From assembly GCA_021199375.1 (NCBI GenBank), contig JAJQIB010000013.1, positions 65,646 through 118,397 on the forward strand: DNA of 52,752 nt. The letters run 5' to 3'. Of the stretch, positions 44,254 to 52,752 are shown in pieces (within the stretch, counting starts at the first letter, position 1; the number at the start of each line of letters is the position of its first letter). This DNA is from Ruminococcus sp. (GTDB lineage: Bacteria > Bacillota > Clostridia > Oscillospirales > Ruminococcaceae). Position numbers and translations under genes: made by a program. The notes under the pieces were generated by a model. The model was given only the letters and a program-made list of their open reading frames with translations. It was not told where the DNA came from and ran no database searches.

Positions 44254-45372
44254 CTAGTAATTAATTTTATCCATCCCTGTGCCCTCACAAAAGCTCTCGA
44301 TATCAAAGAGAAACAGCACTGCATCGTAGTCATCGGGAGAGATTATATCGCTAAGATACTCGTCATCCTCAAGCTCAGCAGGGTTTACAATCGTGATGTT
44401 TAGGTAATGCGGAGATAAAAGCGGTGCAAAGCAGCTTGCGTAGTCGGAGCCTATTATTAAAAGACTCGGCGAATCCTCATTTGTGGTTTCTATCTGAGCG
44501 CACTTATAATCAGAATCCCCCAAAAAATAGGAATATTTATCTGACGTTCTCAGCGCACTTGAGCTGTACACAGAGGTTTTAACAAATGACTGTGTATCAC
44601 TCAAAATCTCGGTCGATTTAATATAGCTTCCGTACTTCGAGCGATAGGCATTAATCGAATCCGCCTGAGTGGTTTTTACTCCGCTAGCTTCAGAGAGTCC
44701 TCCGTAAAAATCAACATGCGTGTAATCAACATCGTAATTTGAAACCGTATAGGTCGCAAGACCAAGCTTAGAGGCAAAGGTGCAGTAGGCTTCATAGGCT
44801 CCCTGCTGTGTCCAGCGTGAATCAGAGCGAAAATAAATGTAGGAATCTCTAGCCGAATAAAGCGCACTCCAAACATCAATCGGTGTAACCTCAGCGTTTA
44901 TATCGTAGTATAGATCATCTATAAGCTGTCGCTCATCAAGTGCATCCACTGAATCCGGCAGACTGCTAGAATAGATGCCTGAGGCAGTCGGCACCAGCAT
45001 AACATAGCATGGCAGCTCTGAATGCTCCTCATCAAACCTGTTTACAGCATTGACCGAGCTCTGAGACTTATCCTCACTATAATCCGACTCGGTGAACACA
45101 TCAATAAGTCTGTCCTCATCACTATCATAATATATACCCGAAAACATCCTCTGACCAAGCACAAGCGCCGCTTTAGAGTATAGTGAGGTCCAGTTGTCAT
45201 GCATCAAAAAGCTCTCTTCAACATAAGTCTCCGCCTGCTCCTGGGCATCGTCCAGGTCAGAAAAAACCTCAGCAGCTCCCTCGCCGCCGCGAAGCACCAA
45301 CGAGCCTATACCCAAAATAGATACAAGTGCAAAAAACAATGCTATGCTGATATAATCCATAACCCTTTTCAT
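44254..45372 (-). CDS. DHHW/AlgJ-like secreted protein, partner of an MBOAT protein
   Basis: The 372-residue protein has an N-terminal membrane anchor (about 7-28) and an extracellular part resembling the DHHW family that works with MBOAT proteins in O-acetylation of wall or surface glycans. The family motif region reads SDSRWTQQGAYEAY instead of DHHWT, and the serine region reads IIGSDYASCFAPLL where a DSY order is usual. If the alignment is right, the catalytic histidine and serine are both altered. It lies 12 bases after the MBOAT gene and is surely cotranscribed. Confidence 0.7.
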   Translation of the reverse strand: MKRVMDYISIALFFALVSILGIGSLVLRGGEGAAEVFSDLDDAQEQAETYVEESFLMHDNWTSLYSKAALVLGQRMFSGIYYDSDEDRLIDVFTESDYSEDKSQSSVNAVNRFDEEHSELPCYVMLVPTASGIYSSSLPDSVDALDERQLIDDLYYDINAEVTPIDVWSALYSARDSYIYFRSDSRWTQQGAYEAYCTFASKLGLATYTVSNYDVDYTHVDFYGGLSEASGVKTTQADSINAYRSKYGSYIKSTEILSDTQSFVKTSVYSSSALRTSDKYSYFLGDSDYKCAQIETTNEDSPSLLIIGSDYASCFAPLLSPHYLNITIVNPAELEDDEYLSDIISPDDYDAVLFLFDIESFCEGTGMDKINY

Positions 45373-45384
45373 TTAACTCACCTC

Positions 45385-46713
45385 TTACGCATTTATCATA
45401 AAAGCGGCACTTATCATTATAAGCAAAAACTCAGCTGCCGGCATGACAATCTGCAGCCATCTGCGATTAAGCTTTTTAAGAAGCATTGGCACTATGGGAT
45501 CTATTATGATAAGTCCGAACAGTAATGCCAAGGCAGAGGTTGATAAAAGATAGCTTAGAAAATCATCTCCGCTTGTAGATGCCAGTGACGACAGCTCAAG
45601 AGATCCACTCCTTATAAATGCAAGGAAAATATACATCATTACCAAGGCTATAATCATAAGCTTAGTTACCACACACTTAACCGTCTTTGATATCCTCGGA
45701 AAATGACTTTTTGTTACAGATTGAAAAAGAATAAACAATGCTGCCAAAATACCCACGCAGAGTGAATCCGCCGCACATCTATACCAAAGTGCCATGAGAC
45801 AGATAGACACAATCACCGCAGCAAAGCTAAGGCGCTTATCCTTATTAAATATCGGTTTGTAGGCATAGTCCTTAAACCACGAAAAGAGCGGACGATTTAG
45901 TCCACGAATCCTATCACGCAGATTATCGGTTCTGAATATGCGCTTGACACAGGGCTTCATCGCAAAGCCAAGCATAAGCGAAATTCCGTGAGCCATTCCA
46001 AGATATGTTACAACATTCACGCAAAAGCATACATAGAAAGCAAGAGCGCAAAGCCACATAACACCACCGCTCAAACTGCTGACAGAGGTTGCAATTATCT
46101 CATCACAAATATCATTTAATCGCACTCCTATTACTACATATGAAGCAAGTGAGACTGTATAAAGGCGAATGCCGCTCGATAGCTTTTCACGCGTTACATT
46201 CGGAGCATCGAAGCTCTCGGAAAAGCTCTTATATTTTAGCACAAGTCCACAGGTGATTGACGGAAAAAATCCCAAATACGCCATAAGCACCGTTACCCTG
46301 GTCTGTGCCGGCTTGTCCCCTCGGTATACATCTACAAGATAGGATATAGTATGAAGCGGCATCACCAGAGCGCCAAGCATAGAAAACGGTCTGAGAAACG
46401 AAAGTGTAATTCTCTGAGGACTTGAGAAGAACAAAAGCACTATTATTCCAATTAAAATGTTAATGAGCACAAGCAGCTTTTGTCTTGTTCTCTTGCGTTC
46501 ATCAAGTCGATAGTTATAGATAAGCACTCCCGAAAAGTAGGTGACAAAAAAGCTTACAAAAAAGACTATAAGTCCTAAGTACCCGTTAAGTGCTATGAAC
46601 AAAAGATTTGCAAGACTAATAAGCGCAGGACGCCTTTTAGGGCTGAGCCACGCATAAATTCCCATAAAAATCGGCAGAAAGACAAACAGAAAAAGTGTGT
46701 CATAAAACTGCAT
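45385..46713 (-). CDS. MBOAT-like membrane protein (AlgI/PatA-related)
   Basis: The 442-residue protein has about ten membrane segments and starts with the FLFVFLPI segment typical of MBOAT O-acyltransferases. The region that normally reads RWHISLSxWLRDYLYIP is NRPLFSWFKDYAYKPIF, and the usual LWHGA is LWYRCA. Thus both histidines thought essential in AlgI-type enzymes are absent. It may have lost acyl transfer or gained another role. Gene order MBOAT then DHHW partner is standard for O-acetylation systems. Confidence 0.75.
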   Translation of the reverse strand: MQFYDTLFLFVFLPIFMGIYAWLSPKRRPALISLANLLFIALNGYLGLIVFFVSFFVTYFSGVLIYNYRLDERKRTRQKLLVLINILIGIIVLLFFSSPQRITLSFLRPFSMLGALVMPLHTISYLVDVYRGDKPAQTRVTVLMAYLGFFPSITCGLVLKYKSFSESFDAPNVTREKLSSGIRLYTVSLASYVVIGVRLNDICDEIIATSVSSLSGGVMWLCALAFYVCFCVNVVTYLGMAHGISLMLGFAMKPCVKRIFRTDNLRDRIRGLNRPLFSWFKDYAYKPIFNKDKRLSFAAVIVSICLMALWYRCAADSLCVGILAALFILFQSVTKSHFPRISKTVKCVVTKLMIIALVMMYIFLAFIRSGSLELSSLASTSGDDFLSYLLSTSALALLFGLIIIDPIVPMLLKKLNRRWLQIVMPAAEFLLIMISAAFMINA

Positions 46714-46719
46714 TTTATC

Positions 46720-47322
46720 CTACTCCTCAAATTTTGTGACAATATCTACAAGCTCATCTAACGAAAAAAGTGAGTTTAACAAATCAAGCAGTGATGATGA
46801 TGAAAGCCCGCTCGGAAGTCCGAGCTTATCGCATAGCTGGGTTCTCATTTGGGCAGCATCAGGTCGTCCGCTAAGACCAAGCATATACATATCGTTTTTG
46901 GTGATTCGCTCTCCCTGAACCGTGCTTACATCCTGAGCATAGCGTGACAGCAGCTGCCTCAAGATATCTGCGTCTATTCCCTCAACTCCGAGGGTGCCCT
47001 CCTTTGACGGATGCTCCTTACGCTTTTCCTTGCCCTGAATTTTAGGTATGTGTACGCTTACAACGTCAGCTGCCTGCTCCGGCGGCAAAATCCCCTTGAT
47101 GTATGCTCGAATTTGCCTTCCTGCTGCGTCAGAGTCGGTCATGACTATAAGACCCTTTGTCTTAGCATAAAATCTTATGAGCGACACCGTCTCACTGTCC
47201 TTATATATACCAAATCCATCGGTGGTTAAAATCACCGCATCTATTATTGATGAAAGCTTGATCTTATCATACTTTCCTTCGACTACCACCGCTCGTGAAA
47301 GCTTTATCTTTTCCTCGCTCAT
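46720..47322 (-). CDS. rnmV: Ribonuclease M5
   Basis: RNase M5 matures the 5S rRNA precursor. The 200-residue protein has a TOPRIM domain with AVVVEGKYD and MTDSDAAGRQIR, and a short C-terminal part. The ATG at 47322 follows AGGAG; a GTG two codons earlier overlaps that site. It sits 8 bases after holA. Confidence 0.93.
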   Translation of the reverse strand: MSEEKIKLSRAVVVEGKYDKIKLSSIIDAVILTTDGFGIYKDSETVSLIRFYAKTKGLIVMTDSDAAGRQIRAYIKGILPPEQAADVVSVHIPKIQGKEKRKEHPSKEGTLGVEGIDADILRQLLSRYAQDVSTVQGERITKNDMYMLGLSGRPDAAQMRTQLCDKLGLPSGLSSSSLLDLLNSLFSLDELVDIVTKFEE

Positions 47323-47330
47323 ATTCACTC

Positions 47331-48380
47331 CTAAGCCATAGCCTCAGCGGCAAATTGTTCGAGTGCCAAAAAAGCGTCATCTGTGTTCATAGATCTTGTC
47401 TTTAGCCTATACTCGGTATTAGAGAGAAGCATACTCATCCTGCGTATCCGCTCGATACCGATATTTGCGCACTCGTTAAAAGCATTCCTTACTGCAAACT
47501 CACGGTTTTTAGGATAGTTAAATTCCTTAGCGCACTCAGCATAGCTTTTACCTGCCGTACGACAAAGCCTAGCTCGGTAAATATCCGACAGCGACATGTT
47601 TATAATCGCCAGAATCTGTGTTGGCTCGTAGCTTTGCACCCTTAGCTCATACAAACGTTCAAAGACAAGCTGTGCATTTGAGCGCAAAATGGCAAGCGCT
47701 AAACCGAATCCATCCGACTCAATTCTCCTTACACAAAGCGCATCAATGTCCTCACGTGTAATCTCACTGCCATTGGCATAAGAGCATAGCTTTTCCAGCT
47801 CCTTGTTCACGTGAGATGTTTCACAGTTGCAAAGCTGTGCCAAATACTGTGCATCGTGCTGCGAAATCACACACCCCTCACGCTCAACCTGCTTTTTTAT
47901 TGTCTTAGCTATGTCGCTAACACTTTTAAAGGCGAACTCACACACGCTGCCATGCTTGGCGCATAGTTCGGCAAAGCGTTTGTTCTTATCGGTAAGAGAA
48001 CGGCGATTTTTGTACTGTGATTCTCCCGCTGCTGTAATTACAATAACAGTTGTGTCAGGAATATCAGCAATTATTTTACGAAGAATATCACCTTGCGCCT
48101 TGGTAATCTTATCCATGTTAAGACCTTCAAGGGTTACTGTCACTCTATCAGAAAACATCGGCAAAACCTGGACCGAATCTACAAACGCCTCAATATCAAG
48201 CTCCTGAGCATCAAATCTGTGAAGATTCATTGCCTGCTCTTCCTTCGGACAAAGCCGAGATGTGAGCTTTTTGGCAAAGGGTTCAAGTGCGCCTACATCT
48301 CTGCCATAGAACAGATAAAGGCGCTCATATTTACCCGACCTAATTGCAGATGCACACTGTGTTTGTGATACAAATGCCAT
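47331..48380 (-). CDS. holA: DNA polymerase III subunit delta
   Basis: HolA opens the sliding clamp within the clamp-loader complex. The 349-residue protein has the N-terminal part YLFYGRDVGALEPF, the middle region with SVQVLPMFSDRVTV and a C-terminal helical domain. Length is normal. It follows the HIT gene by 3 bases and precedes rnmV, a compact housekeeping operon. Confidence 0.92.
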   Translation of the reverse strand: MAFVSQTQCASAIRSGKYERLYLFYGRDVGALEPFAKKLTSRLCPKEEQAMNLHRFDAQELDIEAFVDSVQVLPMFSDRVTVTLEGLNMDKITKAQGDILRKIIADIPDTTVIVITAAGESQYKNRRSLTDKNKRFAELCAKHGSVCEFAFKSVSDIAKTIKKQVEREGCVISQHDAQYLAQLCNCETSHVNKELEKLCSYANGSEITREDIDALCVRRIESDGFGLALAILRSNAQLVFERLYELRVQSYEPTQILAIINMSLSDIYRARLCRTAGKSYAECAKEFNYPKNREFAVRNAFNECANIGIERIRRMSMLLSNTEYRLKTRSMNTDDAFLALEQFAAEAMA

Positions 48381-48383
48381 GAC

Positions 48384-48728
48384 TTAACCTGCAGGCCATG
48401 CAAAATCTCTGCCGGCAAGAACATGAAAATGAATGTGAAAGACGCTCTGTCCTGCACTTTCACCGCAATTTGAAACTACTCTAAACCCATTCTTGAATTC
48501 GTCATGCTCCTTGCTAAGCGAAGAAATCACCTCATAGATGTGCGAAATAACTGCACTGTTGCTGTCACTTACATCATCAAGCCTAGCGATATGCTCCTTA
48601 GGAATAGCAAGCCAATGCACAGGTGCTGTGGGCTCGATATCAGCAAAAACAAATACCGTATCATCCTCATAAATCTTAGTCGAGGGAATCTCTCCCGCAA
48701 TTATCTTACAAAATAAACAGTCATTCAT
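48384..48728 (-). CDS. HIT-family nucleotide hydrolase (HinT type)
   Basis: The 114-residue protein begins with the metal-binding CLFCKIIAGEIPS and carries the histidine triad HIHFHVL. HinT proteins hydrolyse AMP-linked phosphoramidates. It lies 28 bases after alaS on the same strand. Confidence 0.95.
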   Translation of the reverse strand: MNDCLFCKIIAGEIPSTKIYEDDTVFVFADIEPTAPVHWLAIPKEHIARLDDVSDSNSAVISHIYEVISSLSKEHDEFKNGFRVVSNCGESAGQSVFHIHFHVLAGRDFAWPAG

Positions 48729-48756
48729 AAATAACCCTTCCTTTCATATTATCATT

Positions 48757-51405
48757 TTATCGCTTAATATAGTTAGCCAAAATATCGTCAATAGCATGAA
48801 TAGCCTCATCAATCTTATTTCGATCTCCTACTCCTGCCATTGCACTTGTTGGTCTTCCGCCGCCTTTTCCGCCTGTTATTGCAGCCGCATCCTTTACAAT
48901 TTTTCCTGCATGCGCTCCCATTTTAACTGCTGCGTCCGAACAAGCGCACATAAGCTTAGGCTTTTCATCAGCTGTTCCCGCCATAAGCATTACAAACGGC
49001 TCCTCGATATTTCTTACATCATCCGCAAATTTTTCAAGCATATCCGAGCCTACATTGCTCATCATGTTCGCCATTACCCTGACTCCGTTTACCTCACGGC
49101 AATTCTTAATCAAGCTTGCAAACATACTGTCTGCCACACGCTTCTTGAGCTGCTCTGCAAGCTTACTCAAATTCTTGTTTTCCTCTACCATAGATACGAT
49201 TTTATCGGCTACCATAGATGTGTCGTTTAGCTTTAACAGCCTTGACACCTCAACAATTCTGCCGTTGACCTCGTCAAACATGTCGAGTACGCCCTGCCCT
49301 GTAACAGCCTCTATTCTTCTTACGCCTGACGCTACAGAGCCCTCAGAAACTATCTTAAAAAGTCCTGCCTGAGATGCATTTGTAAGATGTGTTCCTCCAC
49401 AGAATTCAAGTGAAAAGTCGCCCATCTTAACTACCCTTACGGTGTCGCCGTACTTTTCACCAAATAGTGCCATGGCGCCAAGCTTTTGCGCCTCTTCAAT
49501 CGGAAGCACCTGCGTGGTGATATCGATGTTGTCCATTATCTTCTCGTTTACAAGATGCTCAACCCTTGACAGCTCCTCCGGAGTAATAGCCTCAAAATGG
49601 CTAAAGTCAAATCTTACTCTTTCAGCATCCACAAGCTGTCCCTTTTGGTGAACGTGGTCGCCAAGCACCTCTCTTAATGCTGCTTGAAGAAGATGAGCTG
49701 CTGAGTGATTTCTTGTAATCGACATTCTGCGTTTTTTGTCAACCTCAAAGTGAGCCTTTTGTCCCGCCTCGATATAACCCTCGGTCACCTTAACAGTGTG
49801 CGCAAATTTGCCACCTACAGCCTTTTGAGTATCAATTACACTAGCCCTTCCGGTAGAGGTTGTGATAACGCCCGTATCACCGACCTGTCCACCACTTTCA
49901 GCATAAAATGGTGTGACGTTTGGCACAATATAAGCCTTCTCGCCTTCGTTTGCTCTCATGATAAGCTCATCATCGTTTGTAAGATAGTCTATCACACCGT
50001 CCGATTCGAGTGCTTCATAGCCTACAAATTCGGTAGAAAACTGCTTGTCGATTAGATGGAACACCGTTTCGTCTGAGCCCATATATTTCGATCCGCCCCT
50101 AGCAGTACGTGCCGTGGTGCGCTGAACCTCCATGCACTCATAATAGCCCTTCTCATCAACGGTCATTCCCTTTTCCTCTAATATTTCACGTGTTAGATCT
50201 AGCGGAAAACCGTGGGTATCCGAAAGCTTAAAGCAATCCTCACCCGAAAGAACGGTCTTGCCCTCAGCCTGAAGCTTCTCAACATACTCATCTAATAGCT
50301 TCATACCCCTATCGATTGTACGATTGAAGTTCATTTCCTCGTTAGTAAGCACCTTTACTATATAATCATACTTTTCTTCAAGCTCGTTATACTCGCACTT
50401 GTTACAGTCAACTACCGTCTTAACTAAATCCTTTAAGAATAATCCGTCAATACCAAGCAGCTTTCCGTGACGAACAGCACGTCTTACAAGTCTTCTCATA
50501 ACATATCCAGCGCCCTCGTTTGACGGCAAAACTCCGTCGGATGCAAGAAATGTAACCGCTCTTATGTGGTCTGTTATTACACGTACCGATACGTCCTTCT
50601 TGTACTCCTCACCATAGGTGCATCCTGCAATTTTGCACACGTGATCTCTAATCGCCTTCACCGTATCAACATCAAAAATAGAATCGACATCCTGCATCAT
50701 CGCTGCAAGCCTCTCAAGTCCCATACCCGTGTCGATATTCTTTTGTGCAAGAGGTGTATAGGTGCCGTCCTCATGACGCTCATACTGGGTGAAAACAAGA
50801 TTCCAAAACTCCATATACCTATCGCAGTCGCAGCCTACCGTACAGCCAGGCTTGCCGCAGCCGTATTTTTCGCCACGGTCATAGTATATTTCTGAGCAGG
50901 GTCCACAGGGCCCATCGGTTCCGGCTTCCCAGAAGTTATCCTCCTTGCCCATACGGAAGATGTGATCCATCGGCACGCCTATTTCCTCATGCCAAATCCT
51001 TTCAGCCTCATCATCCTCCTCATAAACCGAGATGTACAGCTTTTCCTTTGGCAGCTTTAAAACATCAGTGCAAAACTCCCACGCCCATGCGATAGCCTCA
51101 TGCTTAAAATAGTCGCCGAATGAGAAGTTTCCAAGCATCTCAAAATAAGTGCCATGCCTTGCTGTCTTACCGACATTTTCAATATCTCCTGTGCGTATGC
51201 ACTTTTGGCAGGTAGTCATACGTGTTCTCGGAGGAACCTCCTGTCCCGTGAAATACGGCTTTAGCGGAGCCATGCCCGCAACGATAAGCAAAAGTGAGTT
51301 ATCATTTTGCGGAACAAGCGAATAGCTCTTCTTTCTTAAGCATCCCTTGCTCTCAAAAAACTTAAGATATGCCTCTCTCAATTCATTTAAACCTGTAATG
51401 CCCAT
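48757..51405 (-). CDS. alaS: Alanyl-tRNA synthetase
   Basis: AlaS charges tRNA-Ala and clears Ser/Gly errors. The 882-residue protein has the class II core (GMAPLKPYFTG, CQKCIRTGDIENVG), the editing domain with HSAAHLLQAAL and CGGTH, and the C-terminal domain ending near GGKGGGRPTSAMAG. The ATG at 51405 (MGITGLNELREAYL) follows AAAGGA; codons upstream lie beside the leader terminator. Expression is under the T-box at 51.4-51.7 kb. Confidence 0.98.
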   Translation of the reverse strand: MGITGLNELREAYLKFFESKGCLRKKSYSLVPQNDNSLLLIVAGMAPLKPYFTGQEVPPRTRMTTCQKCIRTGDIENVGKTARHGTYFEMLGNFSFGDYFKHEAIAWAWEFCTDVLKLPKEKLYISVYEEDDEAERIWHEEIGVPMDHIFRMGKEDNFWEAGTDGPCGPCSEIYYDRGEKYGCGKPGCTVGCDCDRYMEFWNLVFTQYERHEDGTYTPLAQKNIDTGMGLERLAAMMQDVDSIFDVDTVKAIRDHVCKIAGCTYGEEYKKDVSVRVITDHIRAVTFLASDGVLPSNEGAGYVMRRLVRRAVRHGKLLGIDGLFLKDLVKTVVDCNKCEYNELEEKYDYIVKVLTNEEMNFNRTIDRGMKLLDEYVEKLQAEGKTVLSGEDCFKLSDTHGFPLDLTREILEEKGMTVDEKGYYECMEVQRTTARTARGGSKYMGSDETVFHLIDKQFSTEFVGYEALESDGVIDYLTNDDELIMRANEGEKAYIVPNVTPFYAESGGQVGDTGVITTSTGRASVIDTQKAVGGKFAHTVKVTEGYIEAGQKAHFEVDKKRRMSITRNHSAAHLLQAALREVLGDHVHQKGQLVDAERVRFDFSHFEAITPEELSRVEHLVNEKIMDNIDITTQVLPIEEAQKLGAMALFGEKYGDTVRVVKMGDFSLEFCGGTHLTNASQAGLFKIVSEGSVASGVRRIEAVTGQGVLDMFDEVNGRIVEVSRLLKLNDTSMVADKIVSMVEENKNLSKLAEQLKKRVADSMFASLIKNCREVNGVRVMANMMSNVGSDMLEKFADDVRNIEEPFVMLMAGTADEKPKLMCACSDAAVKMGAHAGKIVKDAAAITGGKGGGRPTSAMAGVGDRNKIDEAIHAIDDILANYIKR

Positions 51406-51442
51406 GATTTTACATCCTTTCAAGCAAATTTTCTTTTTCAAA

Positions 51443-51703
51443 CAAAAAAGCCTCGCCCATGCGCAAAAGCACCCACATGGGACGAAGCCTTAAACTCCGT
51501 GTTACCACCCAAATTACGGCAGACTTGTGCGTCTTGCCGTCACTCGTTAGCCCTTAACGCGGGACACACGCCGCCGTTTTCAGCGATGCTCAGGATTCAG
51601 CCCCCGACAGCTCTTTGGCAAAAGCTTTCACCATTACGCTTTCTCTCTTTAGCCACAGCTCATTCGGTTAATTTCCGTCATTGCATTTAAAGTGTTTGTT
51701 TTC
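51443..51703 (-). ncRNA. T-box leader of alaS
   Basis: Read on the minus strand the leader has an AGAGAGAAAGCG segment early, several paired helices (for example ACGGCA with TGCCGT), the T-box GGGTGGTAACACGG (51496-51509) and a terminator. T-box leaders bind uncharged tRNA and then prevent termination. The expected specifier is an Ala codon; I could not place it firmly. Confidence 0.9.
51444..51488 (-). terminator. T-box terminator upstream of alaS
   Basis: CCTCGCCCATG (51451-51461) pairs with CATGGGACGAAG (51476-51487) with small bulges; on the minus strand a run of six T follows. Confidence 0.85.
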
Positions 51704-51709
51704 ATTTTT

Positions 51710-51738
51710 ATTATAACACTTTAAAAAGTATATGTCAA
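51710..51738 (-). promoter_or_regulatory. Perfect consensus sigma-A promoter of alaS
   Basis: On the minus strand TTGACA (51733-51738), a 17-base spacer and TATAAT (51710-51715) match the consensus; the T-box leader starts a few bases downstream. Confidence 0.88.
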
Positions 51739-51780
51739 GAGGGGAAATATGAAATTTCACTTGTATAAACCCTCTATACA

Positions 51781-52569
51781 TTATCCATTACATTTTCCGT
51801 GGTGACATTCGTGCCCCTCTTTGCCATGTCCGCCACAGCTTGAGCCATCATGCCCACCTGAATGATGAGCGCACTTTATATTAGGAACAAATATAAGCTC
51901 CCCTCTTAAAAGTGCTTCTACCGCTTGATCTGCGCCTCCGGTTACACCGCCATATAGCTTGATGCCGAGCGATTTGAGTGCCATCTGTGCGCCATCACCT
52001 ATTCCGCCGCAGATTAGAGTGTCAACCTTCAGAGCATTTAATACCTCTGCAAGCGCACCATGTCCTTGACCGTTAGTGCTGACCACCTCTGAGGATACCA
52101 CCTTACCATCCTCTATATCGTAAACCTTAAACTGTTCAGTATGACCAAAGTGAGCAAACACCTGACCATTTTCATAAGTAACTGCAACTCTCATAACATT
52201 TTCTCCTTTCGGTTTTTCAAAAGCCTGATAGATTTTTTGCTTATCACATACCGCCATGCCGCAAAGCCTATTCTCGCCATTACAAAGCTGATACTCGCCG
52301 CCCTCAATTTTTAATGGACAGCCATCCACCAGCGCATCCGCAAGCTTTTTTCTGGCACTATCGTAAATCTTTTGCACAGTAGTACGTGCAACCTGCATAC
52401 GCTGAGCACACTGCATTTGAGATAATCCCTCTTTGTCGATTAAGCGAATAGCTTCATACTCGTCAACGGTCATAATAACCGAAGCTTTTGCCGATTCGCC
52501 CATAACAGGAACAAACTCAAGCGTCTGAGGAAAACGGCATATGCTTCTGCATTTAGTAGGTCTGGGCAT
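51781..52569 (-). CDS. DUF134 helix-turn-helix protein fused to a NifX/NifB-type domain
   Basis: The 262-residue protein has an N-terminal DUF134 domain (about 1-95) with a sigma-like helix-turn-helix (IDKEGLSQMQCAQRMQVART), a middle NifX/dinitrogenase-cofactor-type domain (about 124-232) and a C-terminal tail of about 27 residues rich in His, Cys and Gly that could bind metal. In relatives the NifX-type domain binds iron-sulfur or iron-molybdenum precursors. A metal- or cluster-sensing regulator is a reasonable inference. GAGGTGA precedes the ATG. No nitrogenase gene is in the window. Confidence 0.88.
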   Translation of the reverse strand: MPRPTKCRSICRFPQTLEFVPVMGESAKASVIMTVDEYEAIRLIDKEGLSQMQCAQRMQVARTTVQKIYDSARKKLADALVDGCPLKIEGGEYQLCNGENRLCGMAVCDKQKIYQAFEKPKGENVMRVAVTYENGQVFAHFGHTEQFKVYDIEDGKVVSSEVVSTNGQGHGALAEVLNALKVDTLICGGIGDGAQMALKSLGIKLYGGVTGGADQAVEALLRGELIFVPNIKCAHHSGGHDGSSCGGHGKEGHECHHGKCNG

Positions 52570-52623
52570 AAAATCACCTCTTCTCGCAGCTTTATGTCTT
52601 AAGCCCTGCTGCCGTCTATCTTA

Positions 52624-52752
52624 TTTAAAGCGGAGCGAAGCGAGATATGCTTGTTGTACGAACTTGTTCGTACCAATCTCAGTGAGCTGACTGCCGCCTT
52701 AGCTTACGCACGTCCGCCTTAGCTTACGCACGTCCGCCTTAGCTTACGCACG
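52624..52752 (+). repeat. Dispersed hairpin-rich repeat, copy 3 (runs off the window)
   Basis: The first 65 bases match copy 2 closely, from TTTAAAGCGGAGCGAAGCGA through the ACGAAC/TTCGT hairpin to CAGTGAGC. After that it enters a 20-bp tandem repeat. The conserved central hairpins are not reached before the window ends. Confidence 0.85.
52693..52752 (+). repeat. 20-bp tandem repeat, three units up to the window end
   Basis: Three units of CCGCCTTAGCTTACGCACG plus one leading base (g in unit 1, t in units 2 and 3) lie at 52693-52712, 52713-52732 and 52733-52752. The array stops exactly with the window, so its true length is unknown. Confidence 0.92.

Noticed and set aside
52693-52752. A CRISPR array
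   Set aside because: The 20-bp units are directly adjacent with no spacers, and no cas gene is nearby.

Overview
The window looks like the chromosome of an anaerobic, Gram-positive, spore-forming Clostridia member, most like Ruminococcus or its relatives (Oscillospirales). The evidence is YpeB, SleB-type and SpoIID-type proteins, FeFe-hydrogenase maturases, rubrerythrin, a class B sortase, a T-box leader on alaS, a lysine riboswitch, a GH43 glycosidase and a CUT1 sugar importer. This placement is inference from gene content; no rRNA or tRNA was recognised. Coding density is high and most genes lie on the minus strand. I recognise 45 protein genes.

Layout. 1-5.5 kb: tail of a sortase-anchored surface protein, a GH43 beta-xylosidase-like enzyme, an orphan phage-type replisome organiser, a TM2 protein and an EAL phosphodiesterase with a decayed GGDEF domain. 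5.5-13.6 kb: gap, then dprA-maf, a zinc-ribbon protein, a SpoIID-like protein, a SleB-like cortex hydrolase, sortase B and a CinA-type amidase. 14-18.6 kb: thiI with its cysteine desulfurase, and on the other strand ypeB with rubrerythrin. 18.6-22.3 kb: a uridine-kinase-like protein, a beta-CASP nuclease and queA. 22.3-25.5 kb: a lysine-riboswitch operon asd-dapA-dapB. 25.6-30.2 kb: a sugar ABC importer (two permeases and a lipoprotein) with a LacI-family regulator. 30.8-35.7 kb: ftsE-ftsX followed by two M23 coiled-coil hydrolases, a complete FtsEX-controlled cell-separation cluster. 35.9-38.9 kb: a CdaR/PucR regulator and an AlaA-like aminotransferase. 38.9-41.9 kb: the hydrogenase maturation set (TM1266-family regulator, hydE, hydG) behind a consensus promoter and a leader ending in a terminator-like hairpin. 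41.9-46.7 kb: an Amidase_3 protein, pyrB fused to a PyrI-type zinc domain, and an MBOAT/DHHW-type pair lacking expected catalytic residues. 46.7-52.6 kb: rnmV, holA, a HIT protein, alaS with T-box, and a DUF134-NifX fusion regulator.

The observations most worth checking are: (1) the MBOAT/DHHW pair, which lacks expected catalytic residues in both partners; (2) the hydrogenase-maturation leader; (3) a dispersed, hairpin-rich repeat family present three times (37.1, 44.0 and 52.6 kb), the last running into 20-bp tandem repeats at the window edge; (4) paired GTAAC-N6-GTAAC direct repeats between cinA and thiI; (5) paired GTAC-N8-GTAC palindromes upstream of ypeB; and (6) palindromic GTAAC motifs inside the orphan replisome-organiser gene. 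None of these has been compared with a database here.
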